DNA of 64,000 nucleotides from DATKJS01 sp050015275 (GCA_050015275.1 JBEKBS010000003.1:62001-126000); one strand, 5' to 3'. Shown: positions 50,525 to 60,020, counted from the first letter of the stretch. Notes: generated from the sequence alone by a model not told the origin. A program made the numbers and translations.

Positions 50525-51475
50525 ATGACGGAGGCGGCATCGGACGCGAAAAGCCTCCGCATCTCCGGCCTCTACGGCACGCGCATCACTTTCCTCAAGG
50601 CCGGTCTCCAGGCCACCGACGCCGTCGTCCTGGGCTCCCTCCTTCTGTTCGCGATCCTCATCCCGGTTTTTCACGACTGGGTCACCGGCGCATGGGCCAT
50701 GCTCGCCCGGACGGGATTCTGGACCGTTGTCTACGTCGGTTCCATTTATCTCCTGCCCCGGCTGAAGAACCGTATCCTGTACTTCTTGGTCCGGGCGGGC
50801 GCGGTCCAGATCTTGTTCTACGAGCTTTTCCTAATCTGCCAGCACTCCCAGTTGATATGGGTCCATCATTGGCAGGACGAGGCGCTTCTCGGCTGGGAGA
50901 AGGCCATTTTCGGAGTCCAGCCCACGGTCTGGCTCCAGAGGTTCATCTCGCCGCCTCTGACGGAATGGCTGATGTTCGCCTACGTCATCTACGTCTTCGG
51001 CTATCCCGCCCTCGGCGCCCTGATTTATTTCAAACGGGGCGAGCGACCTCTCGAGGATTACCTGTTGACCCTGGCCTTGGCCAACCTCGCCTACTTCCTC
51101 GGGTTCATGATCTTCCCCATTGCCGGCCCCCTTTACCATATGGCAGACGCCTATTTGGTCCCGCTCAAGGGCGGCTTCTTCACGGCCTGGGGCGAATACA
51201 TCCGGACCCATGTCCATGAGATCGGGAGCAATCTCCCCAGCCCCCACTGCGCCATCGCGACGGTCATGTGGCTCATGGCCTATCGCTATGTCCGGCCCGC
51301 CTTCTATTTCCTTGCGCCGATCATGATTTCCCTTTACGTTTCTACGTTCTACCTCCGCTACCATTATCTCTCGGACACCGTGCTTGGCATTCTGACCGCG
51401 TCTCTTGTTATGATCGTTTCCCCGGCGTTCCCCAAGGCCTGGAATGCGGCGGCGAAACGCAGGAGCGAAGGGTGA
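50525..51475 (+). CDS. PAP2-superfamily, AUR1/inositolphosphotransferase-like membrane enzyme
   Basis: The 316-residue protein has about six or seven membrane helices and the AUR1-type phosphatase motifs LPSPHC (His as nucleophile) and RYHYLSD (HxxxD), placed late as in inositol-phosphoryl-ceramide synthases and lipid phosphotransferases. These enzymes move a phospho-headgroup between a donor lipid and an acceptor alcohol, or dephosphorylate a lipid, on the outer face of the inner membrane. Its ATG is behind GGAGG. It is coupled on both sides to SDR genes (stop TGA shared with GTG start of the next), so the three should act in one pathway. Confidence 0.82.
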   Translation: MTEAASDAKSLRISGLYGTRITFLKAGLQATDAVVLGSLLLFAILIPVFHDWVTGAWAMLARTGFWTVVYVGSIYLLPRLKNRILYFLVRAGAVQILFYELFLICQHSQLIWVHHWQDEALLGWEKAIFGVQPTVWLQRFISPPLTEWLMFAYVIYVFGYPALGALIYFKRGERPLEDYLLTLALANLAYFLGFMIFPIAGPLYHMADAYLVPLKGGFFTAWGEYIRTHVHEIGSNLPSPHCAIATVMWLMAYRYVRPAFYFLAPIMISLYVSTFYLRYHYLSDTVLGILTASLVMIVSPAFPKAWNAAAKRRSEG

Positions 51476-52473
51476 GGAAGCTTCTGATCACGGGCGCCAA
51501 CGGGTTCATCGGCACAAACCTCTGCCGGCACTTCCTGGCCCGCGGTTGGGACGTCCACGGCCTGGTCCGCAGGACGTCAGACATCCACAGCCTGAAAGGC
51601 CTGGACGTCAAGCTCATCTACGGCGACCTTCAGGACCCTGAAACGATCAGGATCCCGGCAGACATCGAGCATGTCATCCATTCGGCTTCGATCGTTTCAG
51701 ACACGGCCGACGACGAGACCTGCCGCCAGAAGGTCTACCTCCTAGCCGTCAACCTGGTCCGGAAGATCGCAGAGATGCCACGGCCGTTGAAGAGACTCGT
51801 CCATATCTCGACGGCGCTGACCCTCGGCTTCGACGCCACCGACATTTCCGAAGAGAAGCCCGGCAAACCCGCCCTCTTTATCGCCTACGCCCGGTACAAG
51901 CTTCAGGCCGAGCGGTTTTTTCTCGACCAGTGGAAAACCCGTGGCCTTCCGGTCGTCATCCTCAGGCCGGGGGATGTCTATGGCCCCCACGACCGGGTCT
52001 CGTGCGCCGAAATGCTCAAGGCGTGTGAGCGCGGGGTGCCTCTGATCGTGGGGCACGGCCGGCACCGATTCGGCTATTGCCATAGCGGGAACCTGTGCCA
52101 ATCCGCCGAGCTGGCTCTCCTGAAAGAAGGAATCGAGGGCAAGGCATACACCGTGACGAACGGCATTCTCCCGACATGGAAGTCGTTCTTGACGGGTCTC
52201 CAGGCGGGAGTCGGGATAAGGCAGCGGGTCTATGTTCCTGTGTGGCTGGCCTTCGCCCTGGCCGGCCTCTTCAAGGGAGTCCGGAAGCTCCGGCCTGGCT
52301 TCGAGCCGCCGGTCAATTATTACCGGATCAAGCGTGTCACTTCAGAAACGACGTATGATATCTCGAAAACGATCGAAGAGCTCGGCTACCGGCCCGACGA
52401 TCGGACGGATCAGCAGATCCCGGAGATCGTGGCCTGGTACCTGAAGGAAAAAGAAAATGGGTTTATCAAGTAG
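51472..52473 (+). CDS. Extended SDR, second of three
   Basis: The 333-residue protein has TGANGFIG (residues 7-14), the IHSASIV segment after the third strand, and the catalytic YARYK. It starts with a GTG overlapping the preceding stop (GTGA), behind AGGAG. The C-terminal part includes VWLAFALAGLFKGVRKLRP, a hydrophobic patch suggesting membrane association, as in HSD-like SDRs. Specificity unknown. It is followed by a small membrane protein gene whose start lies inside the last 17 bp of this gene. Confidence 0.85.
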   Translation: MRKLLITGANGFIGTNLCRHFLARGWDVHGLVRRTSDIHSLKGLDVKLIYGDLQDPETIRIPADIEHVIHSASIVSDTADDETCRQKVYLLAVNLVRKIAEMPRPLKRLVHISTALTLGFDATDISEEKPGKPALFIAYARYKLQAERFFLDQWKTRGLPVVILRPGDVYGPHDRVSCAEMLKACERGVPLIVGHGRHRFGYCHSGNLCQSAELALLKEGIEGKAYTVTNGILPTWKSFLTGLQAGVGIRQRVYVPVWLAFALAGLFKGVRKLRPGFEPPVNYYRIKRVTSETTYDISKTIEELGYRPDDRTDQQIPEIVAWYLKEKENGFIK

Positions 52474-52790
52474 CGCGGCGGGCGTCAGGGACATTCTCTA
52501 TATTTATCTTGCGGTCGCGTTCCCCCTCATGGGGAGTCCTATTTTTTCCGCTCGTCGCGACGGTCGGGCTGGTCCCAGCCCTGGCCGGGCAGACCATCAT
52601 CTCTACGGTCTATCACTTCGGCCATCCCGACTCGGAGATCTTTGCCGCGCTGGGAGCAGGATTCGTCCTCGGGCTCATCGCCTACGCCACGGGGTCCTTT
52701 CTCTATACGTTTGTCATCCATGCCCTAGTCGGAATCGCCAACGACTCCTTTCTCTATCACCGATACCACCGGCCGCGCCGGGCGGCATAA
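52457..52790 (+). pseudogene. Small membrane protein with an apparent +1 frameshift
   Basis: Two reading frames together describe one membrane protein. The first starts at ATG 52457 (MGLSSSAAGVRDILYIYLAV), behind AAGGA, and is hydrophobic until about 52531. The second then continues with VLFFPLVATVGLVPALAG and ends ...HRYHRPRRAA at 52790. Deleting one base in the GGGG run at 52531-52534 would join them into an approximately 110-residue protein with three membrane helices. Past that point the first frame is low-complexity and looks non-coding. It may be a true pseudogene, a programmed shift or a sequencing or assembly error. Function unknown. Confidence 0.6.
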
Positions 52791-52794
52791 CGTC

Positions 52795-53796
52795 ATGAAA
52801 ATCCTGGTCACCGGCGCGACTGGATTCGCGGGCTCAGTCGTCATGCCCGAGCTCGTCCGAAGATTCGGCGCGCCCGCACTCTCGGCTTTCGTCCTCCCGG
52901 GGGACGAAGTCCCGCGGACCTGGACCGGTGAGAACGTCCGGATCATCCGTGGGGATATCGCCGACGCCGCGGCCGTGTCCCGGGCCGTGGAAGGCCATAG
53001 CCACGTCATCCACATGGCCGGATTCATCTCGTACTGGAAACGCGACGCGGAGCGCCTGATGCGGGTCAACCGTGACGGCGTCAGGTCTGTGGTCGAGGCC
53101 TGTCTGAGGTGGGATGTCGAGCGGCTTGTCCATGTGTCCTCGGTCGGCGCGATCGGTTTCCGCGTCGACGGGACGCCCGCCGACGAGGAAACGCCATTCA
53201 ACTGGCCCGGGGGCATTTATTATATGACCTCAAAATACGAAGGCCAGAAGACCGTCGAAGCGGCCGTCCGCGAGCGGGGGCTACGAGCGATCATTCTCAA
53301 TCCCGCTTCCATCATGGGCCCGGGCGACCTTAACCCGGAAACGCCCCACAACCGGCTTTACCGGTCGATCTGCGTTGGGCGACTATTCGGTTCCTTCGCG
53401 GGGGGGTTGGCCATCGTCGATGTCCGCGACCTCGCCGCCCTCATCTTGAAGGCTCTGTATAGCGGGCGGATCGGCGAGAAATACCTGGTTGTAGGCGGCA
53501 ACCTTCCATACGCAGAGGTCATCCGCCAGATTAGCCGTTGCTGCGGCCGAAAGGCTTTTCCGTTCCGGATCCCGAGCCCGGCGGTCGCCGCCGCCGGAGG
53601 AATGCTTGAGTTCATCAGCCGTATCAAGGGGAGGCGGCCGCTCTTGACCGCATCTTATGGCCGACTCAGCGGTTGGTTCGCTTATTACGCCAACGGAAAG
53701 AGCCGCCGGGAATTCTCCCACGATTACATCCCGGTCGAACGGACAATCGCGGACGGCTGGGAGCACTTTCGGGCGACATTCGGGGGCCGAGGATAA
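52795..53796 (+). CDS. Extended SDR, third of three (3-beta-HSD-like)
   Basis: The 333-residue protein has TGATGFAG (residues 6-13), the HMAGFISYW segment, VSSVGAIG and the catalytic YMTSK, followed by NPASIMGPGD, the substrate-loop pattern of 3-beta-HSD, dihydroflavonol reductases and HpnA-like SDRs. The C-terminus holds further hydrophobic helices. It begins four bases after the frameshifted membrane gene, with only a weak ribosome site. A lipid- or terpenoid-linked reductase is plausible. Confidence 0.85.
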   Translation: MKILVTGATGFAGSVVMPELVRRFGAPALSAFVLPGDEVPRTWTGENVRIIRGDIADAAAVSRAVEGHSHVIHMAGFISYWKRDAERLMRVNRDGVRSVVEACLRWDVERLVHVSSVGAIGFRVDGTPADEETPFNWPGGIYYMTSKYEGQKTVEAAVRERGLRAIILNPASIMGPGDLNPETPHNRLYRSICVGRLFGSFAGGLAIVDVRDLAALILKALYSGRIGEKYLVVGGNLPYAEVIRQISRCCGRKAFPFRIPSPAVAAAGGMLEFISRIKGRRPLLTASYGRLSGWFAYYANGKSRREFSHDYIPVERTIADGWEHFRATFGGRG

Positions 53797-53826
53797 GGGT
53801 GCCGGGCCGGCCTGAGGACCGCCCGC

Positions 53827-55680
53827 TCAGGCTTCGCCGAATTCCGGCGGCTTGAAGCCGGGGTCCGAGGCGTTGACGGGCTTTCCTTGGACCGTGTATT
53901 GCCCTTTGACCAGGACCCGGTATGCCCGGCGGGCGGACTCGACCAGGATGACAGCCGAGCAAACCATGATCACGACGGTCAGCGTGATGTTAACGATGCC
54001 CAACGTCCGCTGGCCCGGCGCCGAGATGCCCGGGAGGAAATTCTCGAAGATGTTCAACCAGCCCGCGTAGAGGGTCGTCACGGCCACGAACGTTAAGGGC
54101 ACCAGGCTGACCCAGACGTAGCGGACCTTGCCCGCGTTGATGATCGCCACCGTCACCACCGCCAGGGCCACGCCCGCCAGGAGCTGGTTGGCCGTGCCGA
54201 ACATCGGCCAGACATTGCTGATGTTCCCGGTCCAGATGAAATAGGCCCAGGCGAAAACGACGAGGAAGGTCGCGGCGAAGGCGCCGGGAAGCCAGTTGGT
54301 CCGCTCCATGGGCTTCCAGACCCGGCCGGCAAACTCCTGGACGCAGAACCGGGCGATCCTCGTGCCCGCATCGATCGTCGTCAGGATGAAAAGGGCCTCG
54401 AACATGATGGCGAAGTGATACAGGTAGGACATGGCCCCGCGCATTCCCGGGATGGCCGAGAAGATCTGGGTGAAGCCTGCGGCCAGGGAGACGGCCCCGC
54501 CCGGCCGGCCGGCGATGTTCTCCCCCACCTCGCGGGACAGCTGGGCCAAGTTGACCGGCGAGAGACCCAGGCTCGCGAACTTCGCCGGGCTGAGGTTGAT
54601 GGCGTAGTAGTCCGCGGGGAAAAGGGAGCAGGCGGCGATGAGGGCGACGACGCTGACCACGGCCTCGACCAGCATGGCGCCGTAGCCGATCATTCTCGTT
54701 TCGGACTCTTTGCGGACCATCTTCGGTGTCGTCCCCGATGAGACGAGCGCGTGGAAACCCGAAATGGCCCCGCAGGCGATGGTGATGAACAGGAACGGGA
54801 AGAGCTTGCCGGGAATGATCGGACCGTTGCCGTGAACGTATTGGGTGAAGGCCGGCATCTTCAGGTTGGGATGGACGACGAAGACGCTGACGAGTAGGGC
54901 CACGATCGTGCCGATCTTGAGATAGGAGCTCAGGTAGTCCCGCGGCGCGAGGAGGAGCCAGACCGGGAGGACCGAGGCGAAGAACCCGTAGACGGCGAGG
55001 GCCACGATGATGCCTTCCCGGGAGAGGATGAAAACGTGGGCTAACGACGAATGGGCGACGGTGTTGCCGAAGATGACCGCGGCGAAGACCGCGGCGACGC
55101 CGATGACGCTGGCCTCGCCGATCTTGCCTGGACGGAGCTTGTTCATCCAGAGGCCGACGAAGAGGGCGATGGGAATGGTCATGGCGATGGTGAACGTCCC
55201 CCAGGCGCTCTCCCGGAGGGCGTTGACCACGGCCAGACCCAATCCGGACAAGGCGACGACGATGATGATGAGGATGGCCAGGGAGGCCACGGCCCCGGCG
55301 AGGGGGCTGACCTCGCGCCGGGCGATCTCCGCGAGCGATTTGCCCTTGTGCCTGATGGAGGCCACCAGGACGAGGAAATCGTGGACGCCGCCGGCGATGA
55401 CGGCGCCGAGAAGCATCCAGAGAAGCCCGGGAGCGAAGCCGAACTGGGCCGCTAGGACCGGACCGATCAGCGGACCCGCGCCGGCGATGGCCGCGAAATG
55501 GTGGCCGAAAAGGACCCACTTGTTCGTCGGATGGTAGTTGGCCCCGTCGCTCAGTGTATAGGCCGGGGTCTGGCGGCTGTCGTCGAGCGCCAGGACCTTG
55601 GCGGCGATGAAGGCGCTGTAATAACGGTAGGCCAGGGCAACAAAAAGCAGGGAGCCGATGACGATTGGGACCGCGTTCAT
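53827..55680 (-). CDS. cstA: CstA-family carbon starvation carrier
   Basis: The 617-residue protein has many membrane helices and the CstA hallmark sequence: YRYYSAFIAAKVLALD near the N-terminus, NYHPTNKWVLFGHHFAAIAGAGPLIGP and a VHDFLVLVASIR helix. Members carry pyruvate or peptides in nutrient-poor conditions. A TATAAT box sits on the minus strand at 55700-55705, but no -35 or ribosome site is clear, so the leader may be very short. It is not obviously linked to its neighbours. Confidence 0.93.
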   Translation of the reverse strand: MNAVPIVIGSLLFVALAYRYYSAFIAAKVLALDDSRQTPAYTLSDGANYHPTNKWVLFGHHFAAIAGAGPLIGPVLAAQFGFAPGLLWMLLGAVIAGGVHDFLVLVASIRHKGKSLAEIARREVSPLAGAVASLAILIIIVVALSGLGLAVVNALRESAWGTFTIAMTIPIALFVGLWMNKLRPGKIGEASVIGVAAVFAAVIFGNTVAHSSLAHVFILSREGIIVALAVYGFFASVLPVWLLLAPRDYLSSYLKIGTIVALLVSVFVVHPNLKMPAFTQYVHGNGPIIPGKLFPFLFITIACGAISGFHALVSSGTTPKMVRKESETRMIGYGAMLVEAVVSVVALIAACSLFPADYYAINLSPAKFASLGLSPVNLAQLSREVGENIAGRPGGAVSLAAGFTQIFSAIPGMRGAMSYLYHFAIMFEALFILTTIDAGTRIARFCVQEFAGRVWKPMERTNWLPGAFAATFLVVFAWAYFIWTGNISNVWPMFGTANQLLAGVALAVVTVAIINAGKVRYVWVSLVPLTFVAVTTLYAGWLNIFENFLPGISAPGQRTLGIVNITLTVVIMVCSAVILVESARRAYRVLVKGQYTVQGKPVNASDPGFKPPEFGEA

Positions 55681-55756
55681 GATCGTTTCAAAGATAAAGA
55701 TTATACCTCAACTCAGAAAAAAGGGAGAGAAAAGCCGCCGGCGGCCGAGGTCCGCC

Positions 55757-57586
55757 TTATGAAATCGGCTTGTTGGCTTCCGGCACGATCGGGTCTTTGG
55801 CCCAGAGCCTGTTGATGACCCGGAGAAGGACGGTCCCGCTGACGGCGAAGATCCCCAGAAGCACGAGCGCGTAGGTCGTCCGGCCGTAGAGGAAGTTCCC
55901 GACCGAGAATAGGGCCGACCAGATCGTGAGAGAGCCCGACACCCAGCCGACGAGGGCCACGGGGAAGTTGTCGCCGGAACTCTTGGCCTCTGCTTTGGAG
56001 ATCCCGGCCTCCTTCCGGACGGGCTCCCACCCAGGCCCGAAGGGCCGGACCTTCCTGTAGAACTTGACGAGCGTCGGCATTTCGGTCTTGGGCCCGAAGA
56101 AGGCCGTCAGCATCCAGACGACCGTGGTCGCCAGGATGGTCAGGATGAGCGCATAGTGGGTGGGGATGACCACCCCGACCTTCCGGAGGACGAGCATGAG
56201 CACGGAGAAACCGAAGCTGCTGAGCATGGCGTTGACCTCGCACCAGGCGTTGACCCGCCACCAGAACCAGCGGACGAGGTAGAGGAGGCCGGTCCCCGCG
56301 CCGACCTGGAGGATGATATCGAAGCTGTCCTTGGCCGTGTCCAGGACGAAGACCAGGCTGCCCGCGGCAAGGAACAGGACGACCGTGGCGATCCGTCCGA
56401 CCATGACGTAATGCTTTTCCGTGGCGTCTTTTTTCAGGAAGCGCCGGTAGAAATCGTGGACGAGATAGGACGCCCCCCAGTTGAGGTGGGTCAGGTTGGT
56501 CGAGGAGTTGGCCGCGATGAGGCCGCCGACCATCAGGCCGATGAACCCGACCGGCAGGAACTTGAGCATGGCCGGGTAGGCGATGTCGTGGCCGAGGAGG
56601 CTTGGGTTGAGGTGCGGGAAAGCCTTCTGGATATCCGCGAGCTGGGGGTAGACGATCAGGGAGCACAGCCCGACCAGGATCCACGGCCAGGGGCGGAGGA
56701 CATAATGGGCGATATTGAAGAACAGCACGGCCCCGAGGGAGTCCTTCTCGGATTTCGAGGCCAGCATCCGCTGGGCGATGTAGCTGCCGCCGCCCGGCTC
56801 CGCTCCCGGATACCAGACGGCCCACCACTGGACCGCAAGCGGCATGATGAAGATGGCGATGGCCAGGTCCCAGTTGCTCTTGAAGTCGGGCAGGATGTTG
56901 AGGAAGTGGACCCCGTTCGGCCCCGTCGTGGCGGAGAGCTTCGAGACAAGGACGCCCATCCCGCCGACATACTTGACGGCAAAGTAGGCCGCGGCGATAA
57001 CGGCCGTCATCTTGATGAAGAACTGGATCATGTCGATGACCAGGACGCCCCAAAGCCCGGTGAAGGTGGCGAAGATGACGTTGAGGATGCCGACGAGAAG
57101 GAGAGTTTGCCAGCGCTCGAGGCCGAACAGGATCGCGGCGATCTTGCAGGCGGCCAGATTGACCGTGGCCATGATGATGCAGTTGAACAGAAAGCCCAGA
57201 TACACGGACCGGAACCCGCGGACGACCCCGGCCGCTTTCCCGGAGTAGCGGAGCTCATAGAACTCGAGGTCGGTCATGACTTCGGAGCGCCGCCACATCC
57301 GGGCGTAGAAAAACACCGTGGCGACGCCGGTCAGGGTGAAGGCCCACCAGACCCAGTTGCCGGCGACGCCGTTCCGGCGGACGATGTCGGTGACGAGGTT
57401 CGGGGTGTCGCTCGAGAACGTCGTGGCCACCATGGACAGGCCCGCCAGCCACCAGGGCACGGCCCGTCCCGAGACGAAAAATTCCGAGGTGTTCTTGCCC
57501 GACCGCTTGCCGAAGAACAACGCGGGGATGAAACATACGGACAGGGTGGCGAAGACGATGACCCAGTCGATGGCCTGAAGGTGCAT
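55757..57586 (-). CDS. Sodium:solute symporter (SSS/SLC5-type)
   Basis: The 609-residue protein has about 13-14 membrane helices. Family features are the FFVSGRAVPWWLAGLSMVATTFSSDTPN stretch with the GR loop after helix 1 and AANSSTNLTHLNWGASYLVHDFY later on. These carriers bring in sugars, amino acids or vitamins with sodium ions. The substrate is unknown; proximity to fucosidases suggests a sugar. The ATG has an AAGGAAG ribosome site. A minus-strand promoter candidate lies upstream. Confidence 0.87.
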   Translation of the reverse strand: MHLQAIDWVIVFATLSVCFIPALFFGKRSGKNTSEFFVSGRAVPWWLAGLSMVATTFSSDTPNLVTDIVRRNGVAGNWVWWAFTLTGVATVFFYARMWRRSEVMTDLEFYELRYSGKAAGVVRGFRSVYLGFLFNCIIMATVNLAACKIAAILFGLERWQTLLLVGILNVIFATFTGLWGVLVIDMIQFFIKMTAVIAAAYFAVKYVGGMGVLVSKLSATTGPNGVHFLNILPDFKSNWDLAIAIFIMPLAVQWWAVWYPGAEPGGGSYIAQRMLASKSEKDSLGAVLFFNIAHYVLRPWPWILVGLCSLIVYPQLADIQKAFPHLNPSLLGHDIAYPAMLKFLPVGFIGLMVGGLIAANSSTNLTHLNWGASYLVHDFYRRFLKKDATEKHYVMVGRIATVVLFLAAGSLVFVLDTAKDSFDIILQVGAGTGLLYLVRWFWWRVNAWCEVNAMLSSFGFSVLMLVLRKVGVVIPTHYALILTILATTVVWMLTAFFGPKTEMPTLVKFYRKVRPFGPGWEPVRKEAGISKAEAKSSGDNFPVALVGWVSGSLTIWSALFSVGNFLYGRTTYALVLLGIFAVSGTVLLRVINRLWAKDPIVPEANKPIS

Positions 57587-57633
57587 GGCTATCTTCCTTT
57601 CGTCGTGAAAGCCGCGAGGCGCATGACCGCAAT

Positions 57634-57664
57634 ATTATATAAAGAAATCCGGGCCCGAAGTAAA
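57634..57664 (-). promoter_or_regulatory. Possible minus-strand promoter for the SSS symporter
   Basis: On the minus strand TTTACT (57659-57664) and a perfect TATAAT (57634-57639) are 19 bp apart. The spacing is long, so only the -10 box is secure. Confidence 0.38.
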
Positions 57665-57737
57665 TAAGGTCCGCGGACGGCGGCCCGCGGCCGCGAGAAG
57701 GCCTCGGGATAAAAGCAAGCGAAGTCCGTCTGAGGGC

Positions 57738-58424
57738 TTATTCCTGTCCCAGAATCCATTTCCAGACGACCGCCGCCAGGACCCCGCCGATCACGGGAGC
57801 GAGCAGGAAGAGCCAGACTTGAGACAGGGCGTCCCCCCCGACCATCAAGGCGGGTCCGAGGCTTCTCGCCGGGTTGACCGATGTCCCCGTGATAGGGATC
57901 CCGACGATATGGATCAGGGCCAGGGAAAGACCGATGGCCAGGCCGGCGAAGCCCTGCGGCGCGTTCTTGCTCGTCGCGCCGAATATGACGAAAAGGAAGA
58001 GCGCCGTCAGGATGATCTCGGCCGTCAAGCAGCCCACGAACGAGTAGCCCATCGGGGAATGGATGCCGTAGCCGTTCTGGCCGAGCCCGTTGGCGGCCAT
58101 CGAATAGCCGAAACGCCTCTCGACGACCTGGAGGAGAACCGCCGCGCCGGCGATCCCGCCGAGGCATTGGGCCACAATATAGGCGACGGCGTCCTTGCCC
58201 TTAATCTTTCCGGCCGTCAGCATGGCGATCGTGATGGCCGGGTTGATATGGCAGCCCGAGATCGGGCCGATGGCGTAGACCATCACCAGGACGGACAGGC
58301 CGAAGGCCAGGGAGATCCCCAGGAATCCGACCTTCTCGCCGGCGATGACCGCGCTTCCGCAACCCATGAACACAAGGGCCGCCGTACCGATGAATTCCGC
58401 CGCGTACTTTTTCCAGGAGCTCAT
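57738..58424 (-). CDS. aqpZ: Aquaporin (AqpZ-type)
   Basis: The 228-residue protein has six membrane helices and two NPA loops: NPA at residues 61-63 (CHINPAIT) and 184-186 (TSVNPARS). The early AEFIGTAALVFMGCGSAV helix and the arginine after the second NPA fit the water-selective aquaporin Z group rather than glycerol facilitators. The ATG at 58424 is preceded by GGAGGTGAAA; an in-frame ATG 19 codons earlier is less likely. No nearby osmotic or metabolic partner is visible. Confidence 0.92.
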   Translation of the reverse strand: MSSWKKYAAEFIGTAALVFMGCGSAVIAGEKVGFLGISLAFGLSVLVMVYAIGPISGCHINPAITIAMLTAGKIKGKDAVAYIVAQCLGGIAGAAVLLQVVERRFGYSMAANGLGQNGYGIHSPMGYSFVGCLTAEIILTALFLFVIFGATSKNAPQGFAGLAIGLSLALIHIVGIPITGTSVNPARSLGPALMVGGDALSQVWLFLLAPVIGGVLAAVVWKWILGQE

Positions 58425-58510
58425 TTTCACCTCCTCTTTGTCCCCCAATTTAGCACGAGTCGACAGGAACGGCCAGCCCAAGAAAATCTGCGGGCGGGTG
58501 GCCGGTCGAT

Positions 58511-60019
58511 CTACTTTCTTCCGTCAGCGGGCTTCGTTGTGATCTTGAGGACGAACGCGTAGTCGCAGGGTTTCTGGGCCGGCATCTTGACCTTCAGCCC
58601 GCCCTCGTCCCGGGTCCAGGGCAGCTTTTCGTTCGATCCGAGGAGTTCGACGCTGACGACCTCACCCGAGTAGAGTCTCAGGTCGGGAGAGAGGGACCGG
58701 ATGATGGCCTCCGCACCCGGCCAGGCGAGGACGATCGCGTACAGAGCATCCCCCCGGGTCGTGAACCGGATGTCGCGGCCCGTGAAATCCGTCCGCTCAG
58801 TGTCCGTGAACATGCCCCCTTTGACCCGGGTCGGGCCCTCGCCGTAGACCCGCCAAGGCCTCGTCCCGTAGATCGCCTCGCCGTTCGTGCCCAGCCATTT
58901 CCCGATCGCGAGCAGGATCTCCTGCTCCTTCTTGGGGATCGTCCCGTCGGGCCGGGGGCCGATGTTGAGCAAGAGGGCCCCGTTCTTGCTGACGATGTCG
59001 ACCAGGTCGCCGACGATAGAGCCCGCCGTCTTGTAGTCCTGCGGAACGACATACCCCCAGGAGTTCTTCGAGATCGCCGTGTCGGTCTGCCAGAACAACG
59101 GCCGGATGTCGGCCAGCTGGCCCCGCTCGAGGTCCAGGACGGCCGCTTCGTCGGGGAAGGACCTGTTCTTGTAATTGATGGCCACGCCCTTTCCCCAGCG
59201 GAGACCCTGGTTGTAGTAGTGGGCCGCGAATTTTTGGAGGTACGGCTGGAAGACGGGCTGCTCGATCCACCAGTCGAACCAGACGAGCTGGGGCTGATAC
59301 TTGTCGACGAGCTCGGCGCAACGGGCGTACCAGTCCTCGAGGTATTTCGCGTCGGGCTGGGTGCCTTCGAGAGCGGCCGGCCCGTAGAAATCCGCATATT
59401 TCGGGTCGCGGACGTCCGAATCGAACTTTTTCCCGCCGTTCATGAACCACCAATGTTCGGCCCGGTGCGTCGAGAGGCCGAAGACCAGCCCCTCGTGCCG
59501 GACGGCCGCGGCGAGGTCGCCGATGAGGTCGCGCTTCGGCCCCATCTTTCCGGCGCACCAGGCCGTCAGGGCTGAGTCGTACATCGGGAAACCGTCATGG
59601 TGCTCGGCCACCGGGACGACGAACTTGGCCCCGGCCTTCCTGAAGAGCTCGGCCCAGGCCTTGGGGTCATATTTTTCGGCCCTGAAAAGGGGGATGAAAT
59701 CCTTGTAGCCGAACTTGTTCTGCGGCCCGTATGTCGCGACGTGGTGTTTGAACTCGGCCGACCCCTGGAGGTACATCTGTCTCGGATACCATTCGCTGCC
59801 GAAGGCCGGCACGGAATAGACGCCCCAGTGGATGAAGATCCCGAACTTGCCGTCCATGTACCAGTCGGGGACTCTATGATCTTTCAGGGACTCCCAGCTC
59901 GGCAGGAATGGTCCCTGGGTTTCCACGCTGGCCGCCGTTCGCGCCGCCGCGAGGGCGCCGATCATCGCAAATCCGAGGATCCCCAAGAGCAGGGCCGCCC
60001 TCATGATCTTATTCGTCAT
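58511..60019 (-). CDS. Exported GH29 alpha-L-fucosidase
   Basis: The 502-residue enzyme has a signal peptide (core ALLLGILGFAMIGALAAA), a GH29 barrel with DGKFGIFIHWGVYSVPAFGSEWYP and AEHHDGFPMYDS, and the nucleophile Asp249 in VWFDWW. A beta-sandwich tail follows. Domain order is the classical, broad-specificity GH29 type. It should release alpha-L-fucose. It starts one base after the end of the second fucosidase gene, so both are in one operon from the promoter at 61753-61782. Confidence 0.93.
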   Translation of the reverse strand: MTNKIMRAALLLGILGFAMIGALAAARTAASVETQGPFLPSWESLKDHRVPDWYMDGKFGIFIHWGVYSVPAFGSEWYPRQMYLQGSAEFKHHVATYGPQNKFGYKDFIPLFRAEKYDPKAWAELFRKAGAKFVVPVAEHHDGFPMYDSALTAWCAGKMGPKRDLIGDLAAAVRHEGLVFGLSTHRAEHWWFMNGGKKFDSDVRDPKYADFYGPAALEGTQPDAKYLEDWYARCAELVDKYQPQLVWFDWWIEQPVFQPYLQKFAAHYYNQGLRWGKGVAINYKNRSFPDEAAVLDLERGQLADIRPLFWQTDTAISKNSWGYVVPQDYKTAGSIVGDLVDIVSKNGALLLNIGPRPDGTIPKKEQEILLAIGKWLGTNGEAIYGTRPWRVYGEGPTRVKGGMFTDTERTDFTGRDIRFTTRGDALYAIVLAWPGAEAIIRSLSPDLRLYSGEVVSVELLGSNEKLPWTRDEGGLKVKMPAQKPCDYAFVLKITTKPADGRK

Positions 60020-60020
60020 C

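Noticed and set aside
53810..53832. Inverted repeat GCCTGAG/CTCAGGC between the third SDR and cstA as a bidirectional terminator
   Set aside because: The stem includes the cstA stop codon and no T run follows on either strand.
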